Assembly (NCBI GenBank): GCA_964368815.1
Contig: CAYJDA010000001.1
Coordinates: forward strand, 124,001 to 188,000
Direction: 5' to 3'
Origin: CAYJBH01 sp964368815
GTDB lineage: Bacteria; Bacillota; Clostridia; Oscillospirales; Ruminococcaceae
Length of the DNA: 64,000 bases
Part shown: positions 53,693 through 62,981 of the stretch, in pieces
How positions within the stretch are numbered: position 1 is the first letter of the stretch
Layout of the letters: the number at the start of each line of letters is the position of its first letter
Program-made: the position numbers and the translations under genes
Notes under the pieces: generated by a model
What the model was told of the DNA's origin: nothing
Seen by the model: only the letters and a program-made list of their open reading frames with translations
Databases searched by the model: none

Positions 53693-53722
53693 ATGATAAC
53701 AAAATTCGAGGTATTTTGTCAA
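53693..53722 (-). promoter_or_regulatory. Sigma-A promoter of rny and downstream genes
   Basis: Minus-strand TTGACA (53722-53717) and TATCAT (53698-53693) are separated by 18 bases, with the start expected about 70 bases before the rny ATG. Confidence 0.7.
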
Positions 53723-53823
53723 CACTTTTTTAGCCACATATTATATACTAATATCAAGGATGATAATTTCGATATTTTCATTTAATCACTATGCATATAT
53801 ATTATACCACATTTATTACAAAC

Positions 53824-53852
53824 TTGCAATTGTTGTATTAATATGTTAGAAT
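53824..53852 (+). promoter_or_regulatory. Sigma-A promoter of thrS
   Basis: TTGCAA (53824-53829) and TAGAAT (53847-53852) are 17 bases apart. Only about 25 bases separate the expected transcription start from the ATG, so no T-box leader fits. Confidence 0.7.
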
Positions 53853-53884
53853 AAAAAAAATATCTTATGTAATTCTGAAAGGTA

Positions 53885-55672
53885 ATGGCTATGGTTTTAT
53901 TAGAAAATGGCGATAAGGTTGATTTTTCACAGTGTAAAGAGGCCTTTTGGCATACCGGTTCACATATATTAGCCCAGGCGGTTAAAAGGCTTTATCCGTC
54001 TGCTCAGCTTGCAATCGGTCCTGCTATCTCCAACGGATTTTATTACGATATCGATTGCGATGTTAGATTTACCGAAGAAGTATTGCCGGTAATAGAAGCC
54101 GAAATGATAAAAATTACTAAAGAAAATTTAAAGATTGAGCGTTTTGAGAAATCAAAACCGGAAGCATTAGAGCTATTAAAGGAACAGCCCTATAAGCTTG
54201 AAATGGTAACTGAACTCGCTGATGATGCAGTTGTATCATTTTATAAGCAGGGTGAATTTTGCGATATGTGTGCCGGTCCGCACATTGCTTATACAGGCTC
54301 GGTAGGCGCAATTAAGCTAACAAGTTCTACCGGTGCTTATTGGCGTGGTAACAGCAACAATAAGATGTTACAGCGTATTTACGGCATCTCGTTTGAAAAA
54401 CCTAAGGAGCTAAGAGAATATCTCGCCGCCGTTGAGGAAGCAAAGAAGCGCGACCATAATAAAATTGGCCGAGAACTTGAATACTTCACTACCGCAGAAG
54501 CCGTTGGGCAGGGTTTGCCCATCCTTCTGCCCAAGGGCGCAAGAGTAATCCAGTTGCTACAGCGTTTTGTTGAGGACGAGGAATATAAAAGAGGCTATTT
54601 GTTAACCAAAACTCCTTTAATGGGAAAGAGTGACATCTATAAATTAAGTGGCCACTGGAGTCACTATCGTGATGGCATGTTTGTTATCGGTGATGCAGAT
54701 AATGATGAAGCTAACTGTCTTGCATTGCGACCAATGACCTGCCCTTTCCAATATCAGGTGTTTTTAAATCGCAAACGTAGCTATCGCGACCTCCCCATGA
54801 GACTTGGTGAAACCAGTACACTTTTTAGAAACGAAGACAGCGGGGAAATGCATGGTCTTATTCGTGTTCGCCAGTTCACCATAAGCGAGGGACATTTAAT
54901 TGTTCGTCCCGACCAACTTGCCGAAGAGTTTGCCGGCTGTCTTGAACTTGCAAGATATATGCTCGACATTCTTGGCTTAGAGGAAGACTGTAGCTATAGA
55001 TTTAGCCGCTGGGATCCCAGTCGCACCGACAAATATGAAGGCACTGCTGAACAGTGGGATGAAGCAGAATCTGTAATGGAAAGAATGCTTAATGAGCTTA
55101 ATGTAAATTATGTTGTGGGCATAGATGAGGCTGCATTTTACGGGCCAAAATTAGACATACAGATGAAAAATGTTCACGGTAAAGAAGACACGCTTATCAC
55201 TCTACAGGTAGATATGCTTCTTGCCGAAAAATTCGGTATGGAATATATAGGTGATGACGGCGCATCCCATTTCCCCTATATTATTCATCGAACCTCTATA
55301 GGTTGTTACGAGAGAACACTTGCGTTGATGTTAGAAAAATATGCGGGTGCGCTGCCTGTATGGTTGATGCCGGAGCAGGTTAGAATCGTTCCGATAAGCG
55401 AGGCCCATCATAGGTATGCGGCCAAACTTGAAAAAATACTGTTCGATAAGGGAATTCGAGTAAGCAGTGACTGCCGTAACGAAAAAATGGGATATAAAAT
55501 CAGGGAAGCTCAGCTGGAAAAAATCCCATATATGTTAGTTGTTGGGGACAAAGAGATGGCTGAGGAAACCGTTGCAGTACGCTCTCCCAGAAATGAAGCT
55601 AACGCAGGCGTTAAACCCATAGACGAATTTGTATCCATGATTAAATCCGAGATAAACAACCGAGTACGTTAA
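53885..55672 (+). CDS. thrS: Threonyl-tRNA synthetase lacking the TGS domain
   Basis: This 595-residue enzyme charges tRNA-Thr. The N2 editing domain is present (HTGSHILAQAVKRLYPSA with the HxxxH motif near residue 23, and FCDMCAGPHI). The class II core follows: LRPMTCPFQYQVF, RNEDSGEMHGLIRVRQFT, HRTSIGCYERTLALM. The C-terminal anticodon-binding domain begins near 500. The usual N-terminal TGS domain of about 60 residues is missing, and the sequence upstream is a promoter rather than broken coding sequence. AAAGG lies two bases before the first ATG and about eight before an ATG two codons later (53891), so the second may be used. The core resembles the Clostridium type. Confidence 0.93.
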   Translation: MAMVLLENGDKVDFSQCKEAFWHTGSHILAQAVKRLYPSAQLAIGPAISNGFYYDIDCDVRFTEEVLPVIEAEMIKITKENLKIERFEKSKPEALELLKEQPYKLEMVTELADDAVVSFYKQGEFCDMCAGPHIAYTGSVGAIKLTSSTGAYWRGNSNNKMLQRIYGISFEKPKELREYLAAVEEAKKRDHNKIGRELEYFTTAEAVGQGLPILLPKGARVIQLLQRFVEDEEYKRGYLLTKTPLMGKSDIYKLSGHWSHYRDGMFVIGDADNDEANCLALRPMTCPFQYQVFLNRKRSYRDLPMRLGETSTLFRNEDSGEMHGLIRVRQFTISEGHLIVRPDQLAEEFAGCLELARYMLDILGLEEDCSYRFSRWDPSRTDKYEGTAEQWDEAESVMERMLNELNVNYVVGIDEAAFYGPKLDIQMKNVHGKEDTLITLQVDMLLAEKFGMEYIGDDGASHFPYIIHRTSIGCYERTLALMLEKYAGALPVWLMPEQVRIVPISEAHHRYAAKLEKILFDKGIRVSSDCRNEKMGYKIREAQLEKIPYMLVVGDKEMAEETVAVRSPRNEANAGVKPIDEFVSMIKSEINNRVR

Positions 55673-55674
55673 AT

Positions 55675-56481
55675 ATGAAGCCTTTTTTTGAAATAGCTGC
55701 CGATAAACTTTCCGGCATACGTTATATAATGTGCGACATTGACGACACTATAACCACCGAAGGCAAACTCACTGCCGAGGCTTATTTAGCATTATGGAAA
55801 TTATCCGAAGCTGGATATCGAGTAATACCGGTAACAGGACGGCCGGCCGGGTGGTGCGATTTAATAGCCCGTCTTTGGCCGGTAGATGCAGTTGTCGGCG
55901 AAAACGGTGCATTTGTTTTCTATAACGACAACGGACACAAAAAAACCTTTACCCATCCAAGTGTGGCTGTCGGTGATATTCAATCTAAATTAATGGTTTT
56001 AAAGCAAGCATGTCTTGAAGGAGTTCCGGGTTGTAGAGTAGCTAAAGATCAACCTTCAAGAATATACGACATAGCTATTGATTTCAACGAGGAAACTCCT
56101 CATCTTGGTTTTGAAGCAGCTGAAAAAATTCGAGATATATGTATTTCAAAAGGTGCTACTGCAAAGGTTAGCTCTATCCATGTTAATGCTTGGTTTGGAG
56201 ATTATGATAAGCTATCCATGTCGCTGTTGTTTTTAAAGAAATTTTATGGTGAAGAAGATCCCAAAAACAGCGTTTTATTTTTTGGAGATTCTCCAAACGA
56301 TGAGCCTATGTTCTCATATTTCAATAACAGCTGTGCAGTAGCCAATCTTAAACCTTTTATAAATCAGATGTCGTATCTCCCCAATTACATTACAAAAAAT
56401 GAAGGTGGGTCCGGTTTTTCTGAGGCGGTTAATTTTTTATTGCAGAAAAAAAGAGTATTGCCTAAGCTGGCCACCTCATAA
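55675..56481 (+). CDS. HAD-IIB family phosphatase
   Basis: This 268-residue protein has the HAD motif I CDIDDTIT at residues 19-26, motif II VTGRPAG near 59, and motif IV GDSPNDEPMF near 202. A type IIB cap lies between. It resembles sugar- and mannosyl-3-phosphoglycerate phosphatase-like proteins; the substrate is unknown. It starts 2 bases after thrS, so the two are co-transcribed. It ends before a strong terminator at 56533. Confidence 0.83.
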   Translation: MKPFFEIAADKLSGIRYIMCDIDDTITTEGKLTAEAYLALWKLSEAGYRVIPVTGRPAGWCDLIARLWPVDAVVGENGAFVFYNDNGHKKTFTHPSVAVGDIQSKLMVLKQACLEGVPGCRVAKDQPSRIYDIAIDFNEETPHLGFEAAEKIRDICISKGATAKVSSIHVNAWFGDYDKLSMSLLFLKKFYGEEDPKNSVLFFGDSPNDEPMFSYFNNSCAVANLKPFINQMSYLPNYITKNEGGSGFSEAVNFLLQKKRVLPKLATS

Positions 56482-56532
56482 TCTTGCACCTTTAGTGCAA
56501 AAAACGATGTATTTCTCAGACTGGTAACTTCA

Positions 56533-56563
56533 CAAAAATCTCCGCCTTTGGCGGAGATTTTTG
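56533..56563. terminator. Bidirectional terminator between the HAD gene and fmt
   Basis: CAAAAATCTCCGCC (56533-56546) pairs perfectly with 56550-56563, with a TTT loop and A/T tracts on both edges. A second small stem, TTGCAC/GTGCAA (56484-56500), follows the HAD gene stop. Confidence 0.93.
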
Positions 56564-56570
56564 AAATATT

Positions 56571-57488
56571 TTATTTCACAATATCTGCTACTTTCAACCT
56601 TCTACCTGCGGCAAAAGCCGTTCCATCCATCGGTTTTTTACCCTGCGGTTGAATTGTTTTTAGTATTAACGACCCTTCTTTACACATTATTTTTAGGGGT
56701 TTTAAAGATAAAACTTCCCCTATTTCCCCCCTGCCTTCACAGGGTTCGCTCTCACAAATTCCGCAAATAGTATCACACAAGGGTATTGTCGCCATCATAA
56801 ATGGGTATACACCTCTTGCTGTATTGTGGATTTTTTCTGCGGACATTTCAAGGGAACACTGTAGCTCTGCCTTTATTATCGGTGGTGCCAGGGTAGCTTC
56901 CTCGTTGTTTTGTTGCAAATATTCTGCCTTGCCCTGCTCAATTTCCTCCAACGACCTAAGCAAAAGCGGGATTCCTACGGTTTCCATGCGTTTAAAAATA
57001 TCTCCGGCATTGTCGGATAGAGAAATACCAAACTGTTTTGCCGAAATAATATCTCCGGTATCCATACCCTCATCAATTCTCATAATCGTTACACCACTAA
57101 CCGTTTCACCATTCATAAGTGCACGCTGAATAGGTGCCGCACCTCGATATTTCGGAAGTATCGATACATGTAGATTTATAGCGCTAAATTTTGGAAGTTC
57201 GATTATTTCTTTAGGCAGTATTTTTCCATAAGCTACCACGACAATAATATCGGGGTTTAAAGCTTTTATTCGCTCGTACTCGACACCATCCCTCATGTTT
57301 AATGGTTCATGACATAATATTCCCAGTTTTTCTGCCATGATTGCAACAGGAGTGGCTGTTATTATCTGTTTTCTGCCCACCGGTCTTCGCTGTTTTGTGT
57401 AGCAGGCTATAATATCATGACCTGCTTTGGCAATAGCTTCTAAAGTTTTAGCCGCGAGCTGTGGAGTACCCATAAAAACTATTCTCAA
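56571..57488 (-). CDS. fmt: Methionyl-tRNA formyltransferase
   Basis: This 305-residue enzyme formylates initiator Met-tRNA using 10-formyl-THF. N-terminal VFMGTPQLAAKTLEAI, the catalytic HVSILPKYRGAAPIQRALMNG near 110, and MDTGDIISAK near 145 are typical. The C-terminal domain (about 205-300) is complete. It overlaps def by 4 bases, the classic def-fmt pair, and ends the operon. Confidence 0.96.
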   Translation of the reverse strand: MRIVFMGTPQLAAKTLEAIAKAGHDIIACYTKQRRPVGRKQIITATPVAIMAEKLGILCHEPLNMRDGVEYERIKALNPDIIVVVAYGKILPKEIIELPKFSAINLHVSILPKYRGAAPIQRALMNGETVSGVTIMRIDEGMDTGDIISAKQFGISLSDNAGDIFKRMETVGIPLLLRSLEEIEQGKAEYLQQNNEEATLAPPIIKAELQCSLEMSAEKIHNTARGVYPFMMATIPLCDTICGICESEPCEGRGEIGEVLSLKPLKIMCKEGSLILKTIQPQGKKPMDGTAFAAGRRLKVADIVK

Positions 57489-58006
57489 TTTTTTTCCTCG
57501 TTTTTGTGCATCTCCTCGAGCTCTTCCTCGGTATATAATTTTTCGGCATTTTCAGCTATTGTAATCCCATCGAGATGGTCTATCTCATGACAAACCGCCC
57601 TTGCAAGCATATCGTGAGCTTCCAATGTAAAAGTGTTTCCTAGGCGATCTTGCGCCTCTACCAGAACCTTTTGAGGTCTGGCAATATTGCCGTGCTTCCC
57701 GGGAAATGACAAGCATCCCTCATACCTTGTTATTTCTCCCTCACGACTCAATATTTTAGGGTTGACCATTTCTACTATCTCATATTCAACCTCTTCGGTA
57801 TCTTCAATAAAACACTCGTCAACCACCACAACCACTCTTCGTAGAACTCCGATTTGCGGTGCGGCAAGCCCCAACCCGTATGCTTCGGTTACCGTATCTG
57901 CGAGATCATCTAAAAGCGTATGTAACCTCTTGTTAAATTCGGTAACCGGGCGAGATATCTTTCTTAGCGTCGGCTCGCCATCGTGAAGTATATTTCTTAA
58001 TGCCAT
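57485..58006 (-). CDS. def: Peptide deformylase
   Basis: This 173-residue metalloenzyme removes the formyl group from new proteins. All three motifs are present: GLGLAAPQIGV, YEGCLSFPGK (metal-binding cysteine) and the HEIDHLDG metal site. Length fits a type I enzyme, with an acidic/basic C-terminal tail of about 20 residues. It follows priA by 52 bases and overlaps fmt. Confidence 0.96.
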   Translation of the reverse strand: MALRNILHDGEPTLRKISRPVTEFNKRLHTLLDDLADTVTEAYGLGLAAPQIGVLRRVVVVVDECFIEDTEEVEYEIVEMVNPKILSREGEITRYEGCLSFPGKHGNIARPQKVLVEAQDRLGNTFTLEAHDMLARAVCHEIDHLDGITIAENAEKLYTEEELEEMHKNEEKN

Positions 58007-58058
58007 ATCATTTCCTTTCTCTATTACATAATCAAAGCTTATGTATCAAGATTTTTTA

Positions 58059-60116
58059 TTAATCTTCCTGACTGTTAAAATCTACGGTGATGGTTACACC
58101 GCTATCCGCCTTATCGAGAGTAAGTTGTTTTAGTGCTTTTCTTAAAAAATTGCGAAACCTTAAAGAATTTCTGCATTTAATCGTTAATTTAACTCTATTT
58201 TTACCGGCTATGGTAGCTACCGTATAGCTCGCCGGACCAAGCAATCTTAACGGTATATCCTTATTGTGTGGTAGCCGATGAAAACGCTGTAGAATAGCCT
58301 TTAGATTTCCGGCAGCAGCTAGTGCCCTACTCTCAGAAATAGATACAATGCTAACAATAACAAGGCTACAAAAGGGAGGATAAAGCGCGATTTCTCGCAT
58401 CTTGAGTTCCTTTTCATAAAAAGATATGTAATCCTGCTCCGCTGCGAGTTTAAGCACCCAATGATCAGGGTTGTAGGTCTCAATAATCGCCCTGCCGATA
58501 CCGCTTTTTCGTCCACTTCGTCCAACCACCTGTGTTACAAGTGAAAAAACCGTTTCGAAGGTTCTATAACTGTCGGCATATAACATACTATCGATTGACA
58601 ACACTCCGACAAGGGTTACCTTTTCAAAGTCCAAACCCTTTGCAACCATTTGAGTTCCAACCAAAATGTCAGCTTTGTGCTCTTTAAATTTATCAAGTAG
58701 CTCGCCATGACTATTTTTGATAGAGACAGAATCGGTGTCTATTCTAAGTATTCCTGCGTTCGGAAACCTTAGTGAAAGCTCCTGCTCTATGTGTTCAGTT
58801 CCAAACCCTGAATAGCTTAACTCTCCTCCGCACTCAGCGCATCTTGCTATTGATGGGTTTTCACTGGTTGCACAATAATGACAAAGAAGTTTGTTTTTAC
58901 TTAGGTGTAGAACCATTGGCACCGAACAGCTACCACAGGTTTTAACCGTACGGCATTCTTTGCATAGTCCTACCGTTCTATAGCCTCGTCGGTTTAACAG
59001 TAGTATCGACTGTTCATTGTTTCTTAAATTTTCGTCTATTTCAGACGCAAGATAGCTGCTTATAGATGATACGCTGCCACTTTCTCGCTGGCTTCGCAGA
59101 TCACAAAGTTGTGCCTTGGGCAGGGGTAAATTATTATACCTCGTGTTTAGCTCGAACAGATGAAATCTACCTGTTTTAGCATAATAAAAACTTGTTATAG
59201 ATGGAGTTGCAGAGGCTAACAATAGCAATGCATTACATGTCTTTGCACGATATGAAGCGACTGCGACAGCCGAAAATCTCGGTGTTTGTTCACTTCGGTA
59301 ACTACTGTCCTGCTCTTCATCGATAATAATAAGCCCAAGGTTTTTAACCGGTGAAAATACTGCCGTTCTTGTTCCGACTATTATTTTATATGCTCCGCTC
59401 TCAATCCCCTTATAGGCGATTGCCCGATCACCATCCTTAAGTCCGGAGTGAACAACTGCCACCGATTCTCCAAATAACTCTATCATTCGTTGCGCCATCT
59501 GTGAAGCTAATGAAATTTCCGGTAGGAGTAAAAGAACTGACTTCCCTAAAAGTGTGACTCTTTCTATCAACTTTATAAAAACAGCTGTCTTGCCGCTTGC
59601 AGTTACACCGTATAGAAGTGCGGGTTTTCCATCTGGGGCATCTGCCAAAGGATGGATTTCATCGTAAACTTTTTGTTGTTGTTGCGAAAGTGTTAACGCC
59701 TTCATTAATTTAGGTTGCACAGGTATTATAGTTTTTGGTTCGGTTTTTCTACGCCTTACCAACCGTGTAACATTAGTCTTTGTATCTGTTTTATAAAGAA
59801 AAGGTGATGGTATAATAACCCTTACAGCATCAAAAAAACTACATATATATTGTTCTTTAACAAATTCGCACAGCTCAAGTTGTTCTTCGGTTAGCGCATG
59901 CGTTGTATCGGCTACTGCCATAACCGCCTTAAGACCCTCCGAGTCGCCCTCATCAAATCCTAAAATCACTCCCACCCTCGGACGTTTTCCCCGTCCGAAC
60001 GGAACCATGCAAAAAGAGCCGACTACCGCTGTATGCTCGCCTAAAACATAGCTGTAGGGTATGTCAAAGCTATATGTAGCGCCCTCTACTGCAACGACAC
60101 AGAGTTTTTCAACCAT
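58059..60116 (-). CDS. priA: Primosomal protein N' (replication restart helicase PriA)
   Basis: The helicase has the N-terminal DNA-binding part (residues 1-100 from MVEKLCVVAVEG), Walker A GVTASGKT near 185, the motif II sequence DEEQ (usually DEEH) near 275, and the zinc-binding cluster with CKECRTVKTCGSC, CHYC and CAECG. The ATG at 60116 overlaps the gmk stop (8 bases) and has GTGGA upstream. A longer frame from 60164 would lie inside gmk and adds 16 unrelated residues, so I reject that start. PriA restarts stalled replication forks. It lies directly after gmk; rpoZ and coaBC, which usually lie between, are absent. Confidence 0.94.
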   Translation of the reverse strand: MVEKLCVVAVEGATYSFDIPYSYVLGEHTAVVGSFCMVPFGRGKRPRVGVILGFDEGDSEGLKAVMAVADTTHALTEEQLELCEFVKEQYICSFFDAVRVIIPSPFLYKTDTKTNVTRLVRRRKTEPKTIIPVQPKLMKALTLSQQQQKVYDEIHPLADAPDGKPALLYGVTASGKTAVFIKLIERVTLLGKSVLLLLPEISLASQMAQRMIELFGESVAVVHSGLKDGDRAIAYKGIESGAYKIIVGTRTAVFSPVKNLGLIIIDEEQDSSYRSEQTPRFSAVAVASYRAKTCNALLLLASATPSITSFYYAKTGRFHLFELNTRYNNLPLPKAQLCDLRSQRESGSVSSISSYLASEIDENLRNNEQSILLLNRRGYRTVGLCKECRTVKTCGSCSVPMVLHLSKNKLLCHYCATSENPSIARCAECGGELSYSGFGTEHIEQELSLRFPNAGILRIDTDSVSIKNSHGELLDKFKEHKADILVGTQMVAKGLDFEKVTLVGVLSIDSMLYADSYRTFETVFSLVTQVVGRSGRKSGIGRAIIETYNPDHWVLKLAAEQDYISFYEKELKMREIALYPPFCSLVIVSIVSISESRALAAAGNLKAILQRFHRLPHNKDIPLRLLGPASYTVATIAGKNRVKLTIKCRNSLRFRNFLRKALKQLTLDKADSGVTITVDFNSQED

Positions 60117-60687
60117 TAATTTTTTCCACAGTTTCATGTATGACCGACAACAGCTCGTCGGCACATCTCTCGATGGTGTCGTTTATAGCCACATGGTCAT
60201 ACTCCTTTGCATACTTCATTTCTTCTAACGAGCGATTTAACCTTGCCTCAATACTCTCGTTGGTGTCGGTTCCTCGTCCAATTAAACGAGATTTCAGCTC
60301 TTCATATGACGGCGCATGTATAAACAACAATAGCGAGTCATCTCTCATTAGCTTTTTAACCTGCATTCCGCCCTGAACCTCAATAACCAACAGAACAACA
60401 TCCCCTGCTGCGAGACGGGAGTCAATTTCTTTTTTAGGTGTACCGTAATAATTGCCCACATAAATTGTGTGTTCAAGCATTTCATCACGCTCTATACGCT
60501 TTTTAAAATCATCTTGAGTAAGAAAATAATAATCAACACCGTGCTTCTCACCCTCTCTTGGAGCTCTTGTAGTAGCCGATACCGATTGTTTTATTTCGGG
60601 GGATTTTTTTAACATGTTGTCAACAATGCTATCCTTGCCGCTACCCGATGGTCCGGAAAGAACAACCAAAAGTCCTCGTTTACTCAT
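60109..60687 (-). CDS. gmk: Guanylate kinase
   Basis: This 192-residue enzyme phosphorylates GMP to GDP. P-loop VLSGPSGSGKDSI near the N-terminus, then SATTRAPREGEKHGVDYYF, and IEVQGGMQVKK near 95. Length is typical. It follows remA by 43 bases in the conserved yicC-remA-gmk order and overlaps priA. Confidence 0.97.
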   Translation of the reverse strand: MSKRGLLVVLSGPSGSGKDSIVDNMLKKSPEIKQSVSATTRAPREGEKHGVDYYFLTQDDFKKRIERDEMLEHTIYVGNYYGTPKKEIDSRLAAGDVVLLVIEVQGGMQVKKLMRDDSLLLFIHAPSYEELKSRLIGRGTDTNESIEARLNRSLEEMKYAKEYDHVAINDTIERCADELLSVIHETVEKING

Positions 60688-60730
60688 AATTTATAACCCT
60701 CACAATGCTGTTGTAAAATAACTTATCTTT

Positions 60731-60979
60731 CTATTCGTCTTCACTAACACTTGCAACCCTACCAATAACGGTGTCTATTGCAAGACCGGACAGGATAACA
60801 TGGTTGCTATCGGTCACTATAACCGCTTTTGTTTTTCGGCCAAAAGTTGCATCTACCAACCTACCTTGCTCCCTCGCATCAGCAATCATTCGTTTTATAG
60901 GTGCCGAGTCGGGCGCGGTTATCGACACTATCCTTTTTGGAACAATATGGTTTCCGAAACCTATATTTAACAACTGCAT
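60731..60979 (-). CDS. remA: RemA-family regulator (DUF370)
   Basis: This 82-residue protein is a full DUF370 domain, with NIGFGNHIVPKRIVSITAPDSAPIKRM at its start (positions 4-30) and SNHVILSGLAIDTVIGR at its end. In Bacillus RemA is a DNA-binding activator of biofilm matrix genes and osmoprotection. The position between yicC and gmk is the one found in Bacillus. Targets in this organism are not known. Confidence 0.94.
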   Translation of the reverse strand: MQLLNIGFGNHIVPKRIVSITAPDSAPIKRMIADAREQGRLVDATFGRKTKAVIVTDSNHVILSGLAIDTVIGRVASVSEDE

Positions 60980-60988
60980 ACATATTTC

Positions 60989-61867
60989 CTACTCTACGTT
61001 CTGAATCTGTTCACGAATTTTTTCTATCTGTGATTTCATATCCACAACCAACATGGTAACCTCGCTATCGGATATTTTCGAGCCGATTGTATTGACCTCT
61101 CGATTAAGCTCCTGAGTTAAAAAATCTAACTTTCTGCCGGCCGGTTCTTCACCTCTCATAATATCTTTAAACTGTTTTATATGTGATAAAATTCTAACCG
61201 TCTCTTCGGTAACAGAGGTTTTATCGGCGAAAATAGCCGCCTCGGTAACCAATCGAGATTCCTCGATATTATTGTCGGTTAATAAATTTTTTAACCTTAA
61301 ATAAAGTTTATCATAGTATTCCTGCTTGCGGGTGGCATCGTCTTTTTCTATATCTTTAGCTATGTTTTTAATAACATCTAATCTACTCTCAACATCGCAT
61401 AGAAGTTTTTCACCCTCAACTCTTCTCATTTTGCATAGTTCATCGAGTGCCGGCTTTAATATTTCGCATACATCGCTAAACAGTGCTTCCTCATCGCACT
61501 GAGCACGCTCTACAACAAATATTTCCGGTAGCCTTGTGAAGGTTGTTACGGTAATGTCATTAACTAATTCCAGCTCATTTGAAAGTTTATCAAACGCCTT
61601 AACATAGCTCTGAGCGAGCGGAATATTGGGCCTAATCTCAATATCAGAAACTTCTAATGACTGAACATAGATGTTTACATCTAACTTTCCGCGAGAAATT
61701 TTTTCGGAGACAATAGCTTTTATACCTTCCTCCATAAAAGCAAGGTTGCGCTGAATTCGGTTGTTAAATTCAAAGTATCGATGGTTAACCGAACGAGCCT
61801 CCACGGTTATCAATCTCCCGTTAATAACCTTGCTGTAACGGCCAAAGCCTGTCATGGAGTTAATCAT
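60989..61867 (-). CDS. yicC: YicC/YloC family endoribonuclease
   Basis: This 292-residue protein has the YicC N-terminal signature NSMTGFGRYSKVINGR and VEARSVNHRYFEFNNR. The DUF1732 C-terminal end carries EEPAGRKLDFLTQELNREVNTIGSK. YicC proteins are RNA endonucleases involved in RNA turnover. It follows leuB by 21 bases and precedes remA by 9, so leucine genes and this cluster may share a transcript. Confidence 0.94.
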   Translation of the reverse strand: MINSMTGFGRYSKVINGRLITVEARSVNHRYFEFNNRIQRNLAFMEEGIKAIVSEKISRGKLDVNIYVQSLEVSDIEIRPNIPLAQSYVKAFDKLSNELELVNDITVTTFTRLPEIFVVERAQCDEEALFSDVCEILKPALDELCKMRRVEGEKLLCDVESRLDVIKNIAKDIEKDDATRKQEYYDKLYLRLKNLLTDNNIEESRLVTEAAIFADKTSVTEETVRILSHIKQFKDIMRGEEPAGRKLDFLTQELNREVNTIGSKISDSEVTMLVVDMKSQIEKIREQIQNVE

Positions 61868-61888
61868 AATATATTTTCCTTTTTTTGT

Positions 61889-62962
61889 TTAGATAAATGA
61901 TAGAACACAATCGGTCATTTCCCGGCTTCCTACTGCAGTTTCGCCCTGCTTTGCAATGTCGCCGGTACGTAGCCCTGATTTTAAGGCTGCTGACACTGCC
62001 GTATTAACCAGCTCTGCTTCCGCTTCAAGCCCAAATGAATATTTAAGCATCATACCAACCGAGAGTATTGTTGCAAGCGGATTTGCAACTCCCTTGCCGG
62101 CAATATCAGGTGCCGACCCGTGTATAGGTTCATATAGACCGTTTTTGGTTACACCGAGCGATGACGATGGTAGCATTCCGATAGAGCCGGTTACCATGGA
62201 TGCCTCATCGGATAAGATGTCTCCAAACATATTTTCAGTTACAATAACATCAAACTGTCTCGGATTACGAACAAGCTGCATGGCACAGTTATCAACCAAC
62301 ATATCAGAGTATTCTACCTCCGGATATTCTTTGGCAACCCTATGGGCAACTTCCCGCCAGAGACGGCTGGATTCCAAAACATTAGCCTTGTCTACCGAGC
62401 AGAGCTTTTTTCTGCGAACCATAGCCATATCAAAACCTACACGCATGATTCGCTCAACTTCTTTTTCACTGTATATCATGGTGTCGTATGCCGCCTCGCC
62501 CATTTCATCTGTATTTCGACGACCTCTTTCACCAAAGTACGCTCCTCCTATAAGCTCTCTAACCACAACAAAATCAAGTCCACCCTCGGTTATTTCGGGC
62601 TTAAGTGGACAGGCATCACGAAGCTCATCAAATAGCACAGCAGGGCGAATATTTGCAAAAAGTCCCATTGCGCTTCTAATGCCAAGTAGTGCACGCTCGG
62701 GTCGCATATTTCCGGGAAGTGTATCCCATTTAGGTCCGCCTACTGCCCCAAGTAACACGCTGTCGGCTGCTAAACATATATCAATCGAACTCGATGGCAA
62801 CGGCTCTCCATGCTTGTCTATTGCCATTCCACCGGCATCCACCTCGGTATATTCGAAGCAATGTCCAAACTTTTCTCCTATTTTATCCAGAACTCGAACC
62901 GCCTCGGTTATTATCTCAGGACCGATTCCGTCTCCCCTTATTAATGCTATTTTATAGTTCAT
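61889..62962 (-). CDS. leuB: 3-isopropylmalate dehydrogenase
   Basis: This 357-residue enzyme oxidises and decarboxylates 3-isopropylmalate in leucine synthesis. Motifs: RGDGIGPEI near the N-terminus, LLGAVGGPKWD, RPERALLGIR, VVRELIGGAYFG, and NMFGDILSDEASMVTGSIG with the metal-binding aspartates, plus EPIHGSAPDIAGKG. It lies 19 bases after leuD. A 333-residue frame on the opposite strand is its shadow, not a gene. Confidence 0.97.
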   Translation of the reverse strand: MNYKIALIRGDGIGPEIITEAVRVLDKIGEKFGHCFEYTEVDAGGMAIDKHGEPLPSSSIDICLAADSVLLGAVGGPKWDTLPGNMRPERALLGIRSAMGLFANIRPAVLFDELRDACPLKPEITEGGLDFVVVRELIGGAYFGERGRRNTDEMGEAAYDTMIYSEKEVERIMRVGFDMAMVRRKKLCSVDKANVLESSRLWREVAHRVAKEYPEVEYSDMLVDNCAMQLVRNPRQFDVIVTENMFGDILSDEASMVTGSIGMLPSSSLGVTKNGLYEPIHGSAPDIAGKGVANPLATILSVGMMLKYSFGLEAEAELVNTAVSAALKSGLRTGDIAKQGETAVGSREMTDCVLSFI

Positions 62963-62981
62963 AATTTTGTATAATCCTTTA

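Noticed and set aside
53640..53884. T-box leader for thrS
   Set aside because: I see neither a T-box consensus nor an antiterminator, and the promoter at 53824 leaves only about 25 bases of leader.
56484..56500. Second member of the hairpin-chain element
   Set aside because: TTGCAC/GTGCAA is a single short stem next to an ordinary terminator and lacks the 14-bp arms.
60117..60164. Upstream extension of PriA to a start at 60164
   Set aside because: It lies inside gmk and adds residues not seen in PriA; the ATG at 60116 has a better fit to the family.
61956..62957. Open frame of 333 codons on the plus strand
   Set aside because: It is antisense to the whole of leuB, has no ribosome site, and its translation is Ser/Pro-rich low-quality sequence as expected of a shadow frame.
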